DNA from: an uncultured Eubacteriales bacterium
Lineage (GTDB): Bacteria; Bacillota; Clostridia; Christensenellales; Borkfalkiaceae
Length of the DNA stretch: 8,507 nucleotides
Direction of reading: 5' to 3'
NCBI GenBank assembly: GCA_958405585.1
Contig: CATYEP010000075.1
Location: 1 to 8,507 of the forward strand
A program made the translations under genes and the position numbers. Below, in pieces: positions 1 to 7,214 of the stretch (position 1 is its first letter; the number at the start of each line of letters is the position of its first letter). The notes beneath the pieces are model-generated. The model had not been told where the DNA came from. It did not search any database and worked only from the letters and a program-made list of their open reading frames with translations.

Positions 1-30
1 GATCAAGGCCTTTTTCATACTCTGTGTCAT
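1..30 (-). CDS. Start of a further operon gene, cut by the window edge
   Basis: Only the first ten codons are visible; they read MTQSMKKALI and then run off the window. The start at 30-28 is chosen because a strong GGGAGGA ribosome binding site lies at 44-38, about eight bases upstream. A second ATG at 18-16 would give MKKALI, which looks like the start of a signal peptide, but it has no ribosome binding site of its own at the right distance. The gene follows the sugar-binding lipoprotein by 33 bases on the same strand with no terminator between, so it is probably the fifth gene of the operon. Its function cannot be told from ten residues. By context a glycan-handling enzyme or another secreted protein is plausible, but that is inference only. 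Confidence 0.7.
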   Translation of the reverse strand, partial: MTQSMKKALI

Positions 31-63
31 TTTGATTTCCTCCCTTTTATTTGATTGCAAACA

Positions 64-1587
64 TCAGGATTTGTTTGCAAAAAACTCATCCAGCTGACGC
101 TGTTTTTCCGCTATGACCTCATCACAACCGGCATCTTTCAATCTTTGACGGAAATTCGCCAAAGCAGTCTGCATATCGTCATATTGTCCTTGCTGCAAGG
201 CCGTCATAAATTCAGAGGTTACGGCACGGCAATCTGCCACTTTCTGATCGACCGGAGTCGGATCAAACAAGAACCCGATCAATGGGGAAACTTCTGTTTC
301 GTCGTTGATGGCTTTGACCTGATCCCAAAGATCATCCGGCTGTCCGGGCTGTAAATAAGAAATAAATTCACTGCCCAATCCCCAACCGAACTGAGAATTA
401 TTATAGCCCGTTCCGAGAAATTCTGAAATCCTATTCGGATTGGAATCGTCAAGTATAAAATGCTCCCCTTCCAAACCATACTGAATCGTATTGTGCAATT
501 CTGAATCCGTGCGAAGAAGTTCAAGGAATTTCATTGCCCTTGCAGGATTTTCACTGGTGGAACTGATCGCATTCATTGTTCCCATAATGTAAGTAGTAAA
601 ATACATCGGAGAACCGAGCCGCGCCGCTTCACCCGTAAGATAACCGGGTTTCCAGTTATTTTCCGCGACGATATCATAATTTGATTCGCCGAGATTCGGA
701 TTCAAATAACCTTCCCCTTTCAGTTTATAAACAAATTCAAGCATCTCTTCATAATCCGCCGATTCAAACTGGTTCACAACCGTTGCCTTATATTGCCCGT
801 TTTCATATGCAATATCGCTGATTTTGACTGCTCCCGGAGTCCCCATGCCGGTACCGAGATCATCGTATCCATAATAATTCTGCAATGTACTTGCCGTATC
901 GATCTGATGGATGGTTCCGCCGTTTCCGTAGTTATTTTCTTTCATCCATACAAGATAATTTTCAATAAAATCAAAGGCGGTAAGATCTTCGTTCAAGACA
1001 GTATAAATTTCATCTGTTGTGATTCCGTTATAATGATCATCCAGATACTTTTGTATAGTTGCCGCCGAACGGAACCGCACGGAATAGGTACGGGGATAGA
1101 TCTGTTCGTTTAACACGGCATAGCTTTTCCCTTCATAGCGTGTCTGTTCCATCATCTCTTCGGAAATCGATGCCGCCGTCACCGGAGCATATTCCTCGAT
1201 CAGCCATTCCACAGGAAGAAACGCTTCGCGCTGCACGTTGGTAAGATAAGGATTGATTTCGGGCGATGTAAAACAAATATCAAATTTTGTTCCGGCCACG
1301 ATGGCTGCCGTTACTTTTGTGGTATATTCGGCCGCGATGTACGGAATGATGTCTACCGTTGTATTGGGAAGCTTGCTTTTCAGCAATTCATTCACGCGCG
1401 CATTGACCGCTTCCATATCCTGCGGAGGATTTGCCGAATTATAGTACATATAATAGACGATATTGTATGGTTCTCCGTCATCATAATACTCTTCTTCCAG
1501 ATCCCCGCCCTTGTATCCGCCGCATCCCGTCAATAAAAACGAAAGCGACAAAATGAGCATAATCAGCATTTTCCCGATCTTTTTCAT
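64..1587 (-). CDS. Sugar ABC transporter substrate-binding lipoprotein (CUT1 type, DUF3502-like C-terminus)
   Basis: This 507-residue protein should capture a sugar or oligosaccharide outside the membrane and pass it to the two permeases encoded just upstream. Residues 1-22 form a lipoprotein signal ending in the lipobox LLTGC, with Cys22 as the lipidated residue, followed by an acidic linker (about 25-39). Residues 40-435 look like a two-lobed extracellular solute-binding fold; the segment around 339-375 (AISSTSENPARAMKFLELL, then GLEGEHF) is typical of this family. Residues about 436-507 (from GFLFDPTP to EKQRQLDEFF) match my memory of DUF3502, found at the C-terminus of Bacillota LipO-like binding proteins. 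I start at 1587 because GGAGG at 1598-1594 sits six bases before this ATG; an upstream GTG at 1617 would translate through that ribosome binding site. The upstream permease ends 13 bases before this start. The ligand is unknown. Confidence 0.95.
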   Translation of the reverse strand: MKKIGKMLIMLILSLSFLLTGCGGYKGGDLEEEYYDDGEPYNIVYYMYYNSANPPQDMEAVNARVNELLKSKLPNTTVDIIPYIAAEYTTKVTAAIVAGTKFDICFTSPEINPYLTNVQREAFLPVEWLIEEYAPVTAASISEEMMEQTRYEGKSYAVLNEQIYPRTYSVRFRSAATIQKYLDDHYNGITTDEIYTVLNEDLTAFDFIENYLVWMKENNYGNGGTIHQIDTASTLQNYYGYDDLGTGMGTPGAVKISDIAYENGQYKATVVNQFESADYEEMLEFVYKLKGEGYLNPNLGESNYDIVAENNWKPGYLTGEAARLGSPMYFTTYIMGTMNAISSTSENPARAMKFLELLRTDSELHNTIQYGLEGEHFILDDSNPNRISEFLGTGYNNSQFGWGLGSEFISYLQPGQPDDLWDQVKAINDETEVSPLIGFLFDPTPVDQKVADCRAVTSEFMTALQQGQYDDMQTALANFRQRLKDAGCDEVIAEKQRQLDEFFANKS

Positions 1588-1600
1588 AGAATTCCTCCTT

Positions 1601-2497
1601 TTATCCTTTAACTGCACCGGTCGTCAGACCGCGCACAAAATATTTCTGAAAGACTGCAAATACACAAAGCATGGGGCCTGTCGTAACGACAGCGATTGCA
1701 AATACCATGGTACGTTCCGGGATCGTCACATTCCCCAAATCCACTCCGGCAAAGCCGTGTTCCTGCGCATATTTAAGAAACTCAATATACTGCGTCGTAC
1801 GCGTAAGATAAAGCGCCACCGGAACAAGATTGTCCGAATAGAGCATTGCCTGAAAAGGATCGTTCCAGTAAAACAGTACGGCATAAAACGCCGCCGTAGA
1901 TATACCGGTCACGATCAGCGGTGTAGCTATACACAGGAAAATACGGAATTCGCCCGCGCCGTCAATGCTTGCCGATTCGTACAGAGATTCCGGTACCGCC
2001 GTATAGAATACACGCAGAAGAATCATATGCGCCACCATCCCCGACGGCGGCACAATGAGTACCCACCAAGTGTCGTACATGTTCAGATAATTGCGCAGGA
2101 GAATGTAGTTTGCTGCGTAACCGCCGTTAAACATGATTGTAAACACGAAAAACACTGTAACCGGGGTACGCCATATGAATCCTCTTCGCGACATTGCGTA
2201 TGCAACAGGCAAACAAAAAAGCAGATTGAGAACCGTTCCCGAAACCGTAACGACTATAGAAAGTAAATACGAGGACAAAATCTCCTGCGGAAAACGAAAC
2301 ACAAACTTATAAGCGTCGAGCGTAAAACCTTTCGGCCAAAGTGCCACACCTGTTTTTTCAATTATCTTGCTATCCGAAAAACTTCCGGCAAGCAACATGA
2401 TAAACGGTACGATCACTAGCACGAGAAACAGACAAATTACTCCATAAATCAAAATTGCTTCCAAAGGCGAATAATTCTTTTTTTTGCTTTTTTCCAT
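1601..2497 (-). CDS. Carbohydrate ABC transporter permease, MalG/LplC-like
   Basis: This 298-residue integral membrane protein should be one half of the membrane channel of the sugar importer. Six hydrophobic stretches are visible at about 13-37, 77-102, 110-128, 143-164, 197-216 and 262-282. The cytoplasmic EAA loop that contacts the ATPase is at 174-194 (ESASIDGAGEFR..., with the conserved Gly). The C-terminus QKYFVRGLTTGAVKG is the ending usual for the second CUT1 permease in Bacillota. Length is normal. The ATG at 2497 has GGGAGG at 2509-2504, directly abutting the stop codon of the preceding permease gene, which suggests coupled translation. A shared MsmX-like ATPase encoded elsewhere would be needed; none is in this window. 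Confidence 0.96.
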   Translation of the reverse strand: MEKSKKKNYSPLEAILIYGVICLFLVLVIVPFIMLLAGSFSDSKIIEKTGVALWPKGFTLDAYKFVFRFPQEILSSYLLSIVVTVSGTVLNLLFCLPVAYAMSRRGFIWRTPVTVFFVFTIMFNGGYAANYILLRNYLNMYDTWWVLIVPPSGMVAHMILLRVFYTAVPESLYESASIDGAGEFRIFLCIATPLIVTGISTAAFYAVLFYWNDPFQAMLYSDNLVPVALYLTRTTQYIEFLKYAQEHGFAGVDLGNVTIPERTMVFAIAVVTTGPMLCVFAVFQKYFVRGLTTGAVKG

Positions 2498-2509
2498 TTC
2501 TCGCCTCCC

Positions 2510-3445
2510 TCAATACAGAGATTCTCCCACCACTTTTTTACTGAAAAAGTTCAGCAAAAGCGTCAGTACCAACCCGACTACACCCTGAATCATACCGGTT
2601 GCCGCCGTTACGCTGACATCCCCTTCCGTGCGCAGAATTCGGTACATATACGTTTCTATCACATCCGTGGTCGGATACAGCGCCGATTTGTTTTCGGTAA
2701 CGTAATAAACCATGTTGAAATCCACACGCAATATATTCGCCGATGACATTATGATATTGAGCACGATCATCTGTCTCAAAAACGGCAGGGATATATTCCA
2801 CATGGTTCGGAATCTTCCCGCCCCGTCAATGCTCGCCGCATCGTAAATTTCTTTATCAACACCGATGAGTATTGCATAATAGACCACCGCAGAAAGCCCT
2901 GCAACTTTCCAGACATTGACAAATGTCAGCATCCCCCGCCAGATTTCAGGCATTGCATAAAAATCCACCGTCATGCCGAATGTCTGCTGCAACCATTTCG
3001 TCAGCATTCCGTTTTCCGATCCGATCAAAGAAGAAAGCAGTACGTCCACCAGCGGCCACGAAGCAAAATAGGGAAATATCATAATGATCTGCGCAATTTT
3101 CACAAACTTTCTGCTGATAACTTCGAAAAGAAATAATCCCAGTATAAGAGAAACGACTGTCCCGAAAATTATAAACAGTACATTGAGCAGAATGGCGTTG
3201 CCCACAAGCCTCGATGCAGTGGATGACTTTATCAGATATTCAAAATTCTGCCACCCTACCCAAGGACTGTACAAAAGCCCCCTGCGCGGCACATAGTCCT
3301 GAAAAGCCATAACGAGCCAAATCATCGGCAAATAGGCAAAAATCAATGTTTTTAAAATTGTCGGCACACACATCAGCAACAGATGTGTACTCCTCTTTCT
3401 GTCATAAGCCGAATATCTGGATAACAACCCCTTTTTTCTTTCCAT
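2510..3445 (-). CDS. Carbohydrate ABC transporter permease, MalF/LplB-like
   Basis: This 311-residue inner-membrane protein is the partner permease of the sugar importer. It starts with a basic cytoplasmic stretch (1-20) followed by hydrophobic segments at about 22-48, 80-109, 116-140, 171-195, 224-240 and 282-301. The EAA loop is at 201-221 (YDAASIDGAGRFR...). The segment DVIETYMYRILRTEGDVS (261-278) and the end FFSKKVVGESLY are characteristic of LplB-type CUT1 permeases. The ATG at 3445 is preceded by AGGGG at 3455-3451, which overlaps the TAG stop of the large lipoprotein gene. The eight-base gap and this overlap suggest that ribosomes finishing the upstream gene reinitiate here. Confidence 0.96.
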   Translation of the reverse strand: MERKKGLLSRYSAYDRKRSTHLLLMCVPTILKTLIFAYLPMIWLVMAFQDYVPRRGLLYSPWVGWQNFEYLIKSSTASRLVGNAILLNVLFIIFGTVVSLILGLFLFEVISRKFVKIAQIIMIFPYFASWPLVDVLLSSLIGSENGMLTKWLQQTFGMTVDFYAMPEIWRGMLTFVNVWKVAGLSAVVYYAILIGVDKEIYDAASIDGAGRFRTMWNISLPFLRQMIVLNIIMSSANILRVDFNMVYYVTENKSALYPTTDVIETYMYRILRTEGDVSVTAATGMIQGVVGLVLTLLLNFFSKKVVGESLY

Positions 3446-3453
3446 ATTTACCC

Positions 3454-6024
3454 CTAAATTTTGATGAGCCGATACTCATTGCGCGTGTAATAATTCAGCC
3501 CTTCCGTATTTTTCACATTGTAAACGAAATCATATTTACCCGTTGCCGCATCACGCACTACCTGCCAATAATCGTTCGTATTCTTAGCAGAACCGGTTTG
3601 AACTACATTTTTCCATTCACCGCCTTCCATCCTTTGCAACATGTATCCGCTATAACCGTCTACCCCGCAAATCTTGACCGGAACATACCCAAGCCCGCCG
3701 GTCAAGGTAAACTGCGCGACAACTTCTCCTTCTGCCGCCGCAATGGTTACAGGATAATTTCCTTTCAATGTCCCCGTACTTACTTCTGCGATCACCTTTC
3801 CGCCGTCTACCTGATCAAATGTGGCATCTGCCATACCGAATAAATTGTTTTCAAGCAGATAATCACTCGTTCCGTAATAAGATTGAGCATCCCCCGGCAA
3901 TACGAGATATTCAATCGTCATCCCCACCGAACTTCCTGCCTCAACCTTTTTTATATCAGCCGGAAGCGTCAGCTCACAGCTCGGCTGCAATGCACCATTC
4001 TGTGTTCCGAATATACGATAAGAAGGTTTATCATAAGATGTCCCGTTTAAATCGGCATTATAATTGCGCACAATGTACGATACGTCGCCGTTTTCCTCTC
4101 CGCGGTTCGAAGAAGCATACAGCGCAAACCAGAATTGCTCGTTTTTCGCCTGTACAGCCTCTCCGTTATACCCTACCGTCACCGATGACGACGGTACATC
4201 CTTTTCCAAAATACCCGAAGCATCGCCGATCGCATATTTTGTAAAGAAATTATCCGCATACCCGTCCGCACAGAGTTTGAAAAATGATAACCTCTCCGGT
4301 TCAATATCTTTCAGGAATGTGTAGCGTATCGTGTAGTAGGTACGCACCACATCATCCGTTCTTCCCATATTGATCGTGATCTCCGCAGCGATCGCACCGT
4401 CCGCCGTTACACCGCTGTACGTCACATCCGTCATGTTCGGAGCCTGCGCCCTATACACGGAGATCAGATCCACAAGTTTGCTCTGTTTTGCCGTCGGGTA
4501 ATAATCCAGGAAATTTGCTCCCCCTACATTCCCCGTCCAATTATATTGCTGATTGCCACCCTGCGTGCTCGTTACCAAAAACGGACGCACATCGTCGATC
4601 ATTGATCTACCCAATCCCATATCCGGGTCATACGTCACGCTTTCGCCCCAACTTCCCATTGCAGACTCTTCCCACAAGAGATTGTTTGCGCCTCCCCATC
4701 CGATCAGACATAATTGTGCGTGCGAAGCTGCATATACGCCGCCCCATTCACCATAGGCACAGGTATATTCATATTCCGCTGTTTTCTCCGCCTCCACAGC
4801 AATACTCGTATTACCGTGATACCACTGTCCTTCCAAATACCGACTCGGATCCGTTTGCGGTACGCTTGTGCTGGCATTGGTATGCCAATTCTTACTGATC
4901 TGAACCTGTATTCCCGTCGGCTCCAACGTCTCCGCATCTCGGATCATGGGAGAAATCCCCGTTACACTCACACGCCCGGTTTTCTGAAAGGAAAGCGGGA
5001 CCTTTGCTGCCTCTGCCCCCTCATTCTGTATGCTGAACTTTACCCTGTCATATGTATTCCTTCCGGCCTTTGTGCTCTGCGAAACATTCGCATTGACTTG
5101 GGAAATATCCAGAACATAAATGCCGCGCCGTGTATCATACGTCACCGGAACGTCTGCGCCCGTATCTATATCCTGCGCCGATACTATACAGGATTCTACA
5201 TTCTCCACTACGTCCGCATCAGTTACTTTTGCATCCGCTGAAGGAATCACAAGCACCCCAAATCCCGTAAACGTACCGCTTACCGCATATACGTTACTAT
5301 TTTCAACTGTCAGCACGTTATTTGAAAAAGTAATCTTTGTCTGATCGTCATCTGCAGCACGCAAAACAGTAAGCCCCTGCCCCGATGCACTGCGGAGCGT
5401 AAGTCCCCTCCCGTCTGCAACAGCTTCACTTGTAAGATCTTCCCCAAATTCCATGGAAAATTCGAGTCCCAAAGTCTGCGTGTTTTCCGATCCGTTATGT
5501 ACTTCATAGTTGATCGCAAAATAATCCAAGGACGCCGCAATTTCCATTCTTCCCGTCCATCGCGTATCTGCACTATTCAAAAGCGCATTGTAATCGGCCC
5601 TCTGCAAATACCTTCCACTTTCAATCACTCGCTGATAACCCTGATGTCTGTTAAATTTCATCTCCGTATCTTCATACGAAACCTTACAGTCCATTGATAC
5701 AACAGGAATCAACGCGGAAAAATCTGCACGAGTATATTTTCCTTCTTCAGACGACTGATATGCTCCTACCGCCGTGATCGCCCCGTCTTTGGCATCACTT
5801 GTCAGAGCATACTTTTCAGTCTGCACCTTCATAACTTTATCAGCACCGCCAACTCCGCTTTGATTCCACATGTAAACATAATCACGTTCCATTTCTTCGA
5901 CCTCCGTTTCTACAGGCGGCTTTTCTTCACCACCGTCTGTTCCCGGCGTCTTCCCCGGTTGACTTGCACACCCTGCCATACCCAACAGAAAAACTGCCAT
6001 CAATATCGCAATTATCTTCTTCAT
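3454..6024 (-). CDS. Large surface lipoprotein of unknown function, probably glycan-related
   Basis: This 856-residue protein is the first gene of the operon. Residues 1-19 are a lipoprotein signal with lipobox GMAGC (Cys19), followed by a low-complexity acidic, Pro/Gly-rich linker to about 46, so the mature protein should sit on the outer face of the membrane. No transmembrane segment follows. The rest looks beta-strand-rich. Residues about 65-260 (for example 166-193, LDYFAINYEVHNGSENTQ...) have the alternating pattern of a sugar-enzyme beta-sandwich. The most conserved-looking core is 426-509: EWGGVYAASHAQLCLIGWGG, then WEESAMGSWGE, DPDMGLGRSMIDDVRP and WTGNVGGANFLDYY, rich in Trp, Gly and Asp. 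Residues 780-856 form a small C-terminal domain. I do not recognise a named Pfam or CAZy family. I recall similar motif strings in uncharacterised large secreted proteins of Planctomycetes and Verrucomicrobia, but could not check. The operon context (sugar importer, LacI control) suggests glycan binding or cleavage. The start has AGGAGGG at 6035-6029. Confidence 0.9.
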   Translation of the reverse strand: MKKIIAILMAVFLLGMAGCASQPGKTPGTDGGEEKPPVETEVEEMERDYVYMWNQSGVGGADKVMKVQTEKYALTSDAKDGAITAVGAYQSSEEGKYTRADFSALIPVVSMDCKVSYEDTEMKFNRHQGYQRVIESGRYLQRADYNALLNSADTRWTGRMEIAASLDYFAINYEVHNGSENTQTLGLEFSMEFGEDLTSEAVADGRGLTLRSASGQGLTVLRAADDDQTKITFSNNVLTVENSNVYAVSGTFTGFGVLVIPSADAKVTDADVVENVESCIVSAQDIDTGADVPVTYDTRRGIYVLDISQVNANVSQSTKAGRNTYDRVKFSIQNEGAEAAKVPLSFQKTGRVSVTGISPMIRDAETLEPTGIQVQISKNWHTNASTSVPQTDPSRYLEGQWYHGNTSIAVEAEKTAEYEYTCAYGEWGGVYAASHAQLCLIGWGGANNLLWEESAMGSWGESVTYDPDMGLGRSMIDDVRPFLVTSTQGGNQQYNWTGNVGGANFLDYYPTAKQSKLVDLISVYRAQAPNMTDVTYSGVTADGAIAAEITINMGRTDDVVRTYYTIRYTFLKDIEPERLSFFKLCADGYADNFFTKYAIGDASGILEKDVPSSSVTVGYNGEAVQAKNEQFWFALYASSNRGEENGDVSYIVRNYNADLNGTSYDKPSYRIFGTQNGALQPSCELTLPADIKKVEAGSSVGMTIEYLVLPGDAQSYYGTSDYLLENNLFGMADATFDQVDGGKVIAEVSTGTLKGNYPVTIAAAEGEVVAQFTLTGGLGYVPVKICGVDGYSGYMLQRMEGGEWKNVVQTGSAKNTNDYWQVVRDAATGKYDFVYNVKNTEGLNYYTRNEYRLIKI

Positions 6025-6028
6025 GCAT

Positions 6029-6035
6029 CCCTCCT
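6029..6035 (-). promoter_or_regulatory. Ribosome binding site of the 856-residue lipoprotein gene
   Basis: AGGAGGG lies four bases before the ATG at 6024, a rather short spacing. It matters because the downstream palindrome (6039-6058) ends only three bases before it. A repressor bound there, or an RNA hairpin formed by it, would sit right against the translation start. Confidence 0.8.
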
Positions 6036-6038
6036 ATC

Positions 6039-6058
6039 AGAGCGTAACGTTACGCTCT
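6039..6058. promoter_or_regulatory. Downstream operator, 20-bp perfect palindrome
   Basis: AGAGCGTAACGTTACGCTCT is a perfect inverted repeat with no spacer and a central CG. That is the usual architecture of a LacI-family operator, where hinge-helix leucines insert at the central CG step. The same 20 bases occur in the palindrome at 6106-6129, with centres 69 bp apart. It lies about 70-90 bases downstream of the predicted transcription start, just before the ribosome binding site. The most likely binder is the LacI-type repressor encoded next door (6170-7186). Pairing with the upstream copy through a DNA loop, or acting as a roadblock, are both possible. Confidence 0.85.
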
Positions 6059-6074
6059 TACGCAAAAATAAACT

Positions 6075-6094
6075 CACGATAAAACTTTACCGTG
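6075..6094. repeat. Imperfect palindrome between the two operators
   Basis: On the minus strand this reads CACGGTAAAGTTTTATCGTG. The two 9-base arms match at eight positions around a two-base centre, and the single mismatch becomes a G-U pair in RNA. Its centre is 36 bp from the centre of the downstream operator and 33 bp from that of the upstream operator. It could be a weaker third operator, a site for another regulator, or a leader RNA hairpin. The core differs from the perfect operators (AAAGTTTT rather than AACGTT). Confidence 0.4.
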
Positions 6095-6105
6095 GATGAA
6101 AAGAA

Positions 6106-6129
6106 GCAGAGCGTAACGTTACGCTCTGC
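6106..6129. promoter_or_regulatory. Main operator, 24-bp perfect palindrome over the transcription start
   Basis: This contains the same 20-base palindrome as the downstream operator, extended by a matching GC pair on each side, giving a 24-bp perfect dyad. The predicted start of transcription (about 6127) falls inside it and the -10 box ends five bases away. A protein bound here would block open-complex formation or escape, the classical mode of LacI-type repression. It also lies 40 bp beyond the stop codon of the repressor gene, a common arrangement for a local regulator and its target operon. Confidence 0.92.
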
Positions 6130-6133
6130 CTAT

Positions 6134-6161
6134 ATTGTAACATAGATTTTTCAGTTGTCAA
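6134..6161 (-). promoter_or_regulatory. Sigma-70-type promoter of the transporter operon
   Basis: On the minus strand there is a perfect -35 box TTGACA (6161-6156), a 16-base spacer, and a -10 box TACAAT (6139-6134) preceded by TG one base upstream, giving an extended -10. The predicted start is near 6127, inside the 24-bp operator. The leader would be about 103 bases long. The -35 box begins only eight bases after the repressor stop codon, and I see no terminator between them, so some transcription may also run in from the repressor gene. Confidence 0.88.
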
Positions 6162-6169
6162 TAGGAAAA

Positions 6170-7186
6170 TCAAAAATTTTTTAAATTTTTTATTGAATTT
6201 CCTTCTATGATTTTTGCGGGGATGAGAATGGCATGATGCTCGGCAAACTGATTTTTGCGAGCGATACTTGCAAAAATCGCATCGGCAATACGTCTGCCGG
6301 CTTCTTCCAAAGGCTGATCCACCAAAGTCAATTTCGGATAAACCAGATCAGAAACAAAGAGGCTGTCATACCCGATGGCAGAAATATCTTCTCCCAATTT
6401 CATTCCCCTCTCGTTCAATACAGAAATCATACCGACCGTCATATAAAAGTTCGTAGCAAACAATGCCGTGGGAGGATCCGGAAGATCGAGCACCTTACAA
6501 GTTGCTTCTTTTGCAAGGGCAATATTAAAATCCGGGCATAGTTGTTCATACTCTTCATGCGGCTCAATTCCGTTACGGCGCATCGCCTCACGGTAGCCCA
6601 AGTAACGCTGATTTGCCGTGTAATATTTTCTGTCTACTCCGATAAACGCAATTTTTGTATGCCCTGCCGCAATCAAAGTGTCAATAGCGGATAAACTTGC
6701 ATTGAAGTTATCAAATAAAACAAAATCAGCATCCACGCCTTCCAAAAACTGATCGCCGACAATAAGAGGGGTTCCGTTCTCCACCACATAACGTGCATTT
6801 TCCGCTGCGCCATGAATAGGAAGCAGAAAAATTGCATCCACCTGCCTGTTCAAAAGTGTCATAATAGAACGTTTTTCATCTTCCAACGTGCCGCCGGATC
6901 CGACAATCTGCACCGAATATCCCTTTTCACGCAGAAAACATTCCACATAATGGAATAACCCTGTATGAAATACGTCTTGAAACGAGGGTAATACCACTCC
7001 AACGGTATTCGTATGCCCTGTCTTTAAATTCTTAGCTATATAGTTTATGTGATAGCCGCACTTTTTAATCGCCGCTTCAATTGCGACTCTGTTTTCATCA
7101 AGCACGTTTCCGCCATTGAGATATTTTGAAACAGTAGTAAGTGAAAGTCCCGTTTCTTTCGCTATAGTCTTTATTGTTGCAGCCAT
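6170..7186 (-). CDS. LacI-family transcriptional repressor
   Basis: This 338-residue DNA-binding protein should repress the adjacent sugar-uptake operon until it binds a sugar or sugar derivative. The helix-turn-helix is at residues 4-23 with recognition helix LTTVSKYLNG (16-25). The hinge follows at about 47-60 (INYIAKNLKTG), with Leu54 in the position that normally intercalates at the operator centre. The periplasmic-binding-protein-like core runs from 61 to the end, with family landmarks VGVVLP (62-67), HTKIAFIG (176-183), RYLGYREAM (194-202), ALFATN (241-246), IGYD (271-274) and LTLVDQP (286-292). Length is normal. I start at ATG 7186, with GGAG at 7199-7196 nine bases before it; the longer reading from 7201 uses TTG and translates through that ribosome binding site. 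The two palindromes at 6039-6058 and 6106-6129 are its probable targets. The effector cannot be told from the sequence. Confidence 0.96.
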   Translation of the reverse strand: MAATIKTIAKETGLSLTTVSKYLNGGNVLDENRVAIEAAIKKCGYHINYIAKNLKTGHTNTVGVVLPSFQDVFHTGLFHYVECFLREKGYSVQIVGSGGTLEDEKRSIMTLLNRQVDAIFLLPIHGAAENARYVVENGTPLIVGDQFLEGVDADFVLFDNFNASLSAIDTLIAAGHTKIAFIGVDRKYYTANQRYLGYREAMRRNGIEPHEEYEQLCPDFNIALAKEATCKVLDLPDPPTALFATNFYMTVGMISVLNERGMKLGEDISAIGYDSLFVSDLVYPKLTLVDQPLEEAGRRIADAIFASIARKNQFAEHHAILIPAKIIEGNSIKNLKNF

Positions 7187-7214
7187 TCTTTTAATCTCCA
7201 ATTGTTATAGAGAA

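Noticed and set aside
1511..2266. Long plus-strand open frame of 251 codons
   Set aside because: It lies opposite the second permease and the binding-protein start, with a basic, low-hydrophobicity composition typical of antisense frames and no ribosome binding site.
3346..5344. Several plus-strand open frames opposite the lipoprotein gene
   Set aside because: They are shadows of a well-supported minus-strand gene that has a signal peptide, ribosome binding site and operon context.
7187..7201. N-terminal extension of the repressor (start at TTG 7201)
   Set aside because: It would translate the ribosome binding site GGAG itself; the ATG at 7186 has proper spacing and gives the usual LacI-family N-terminus.
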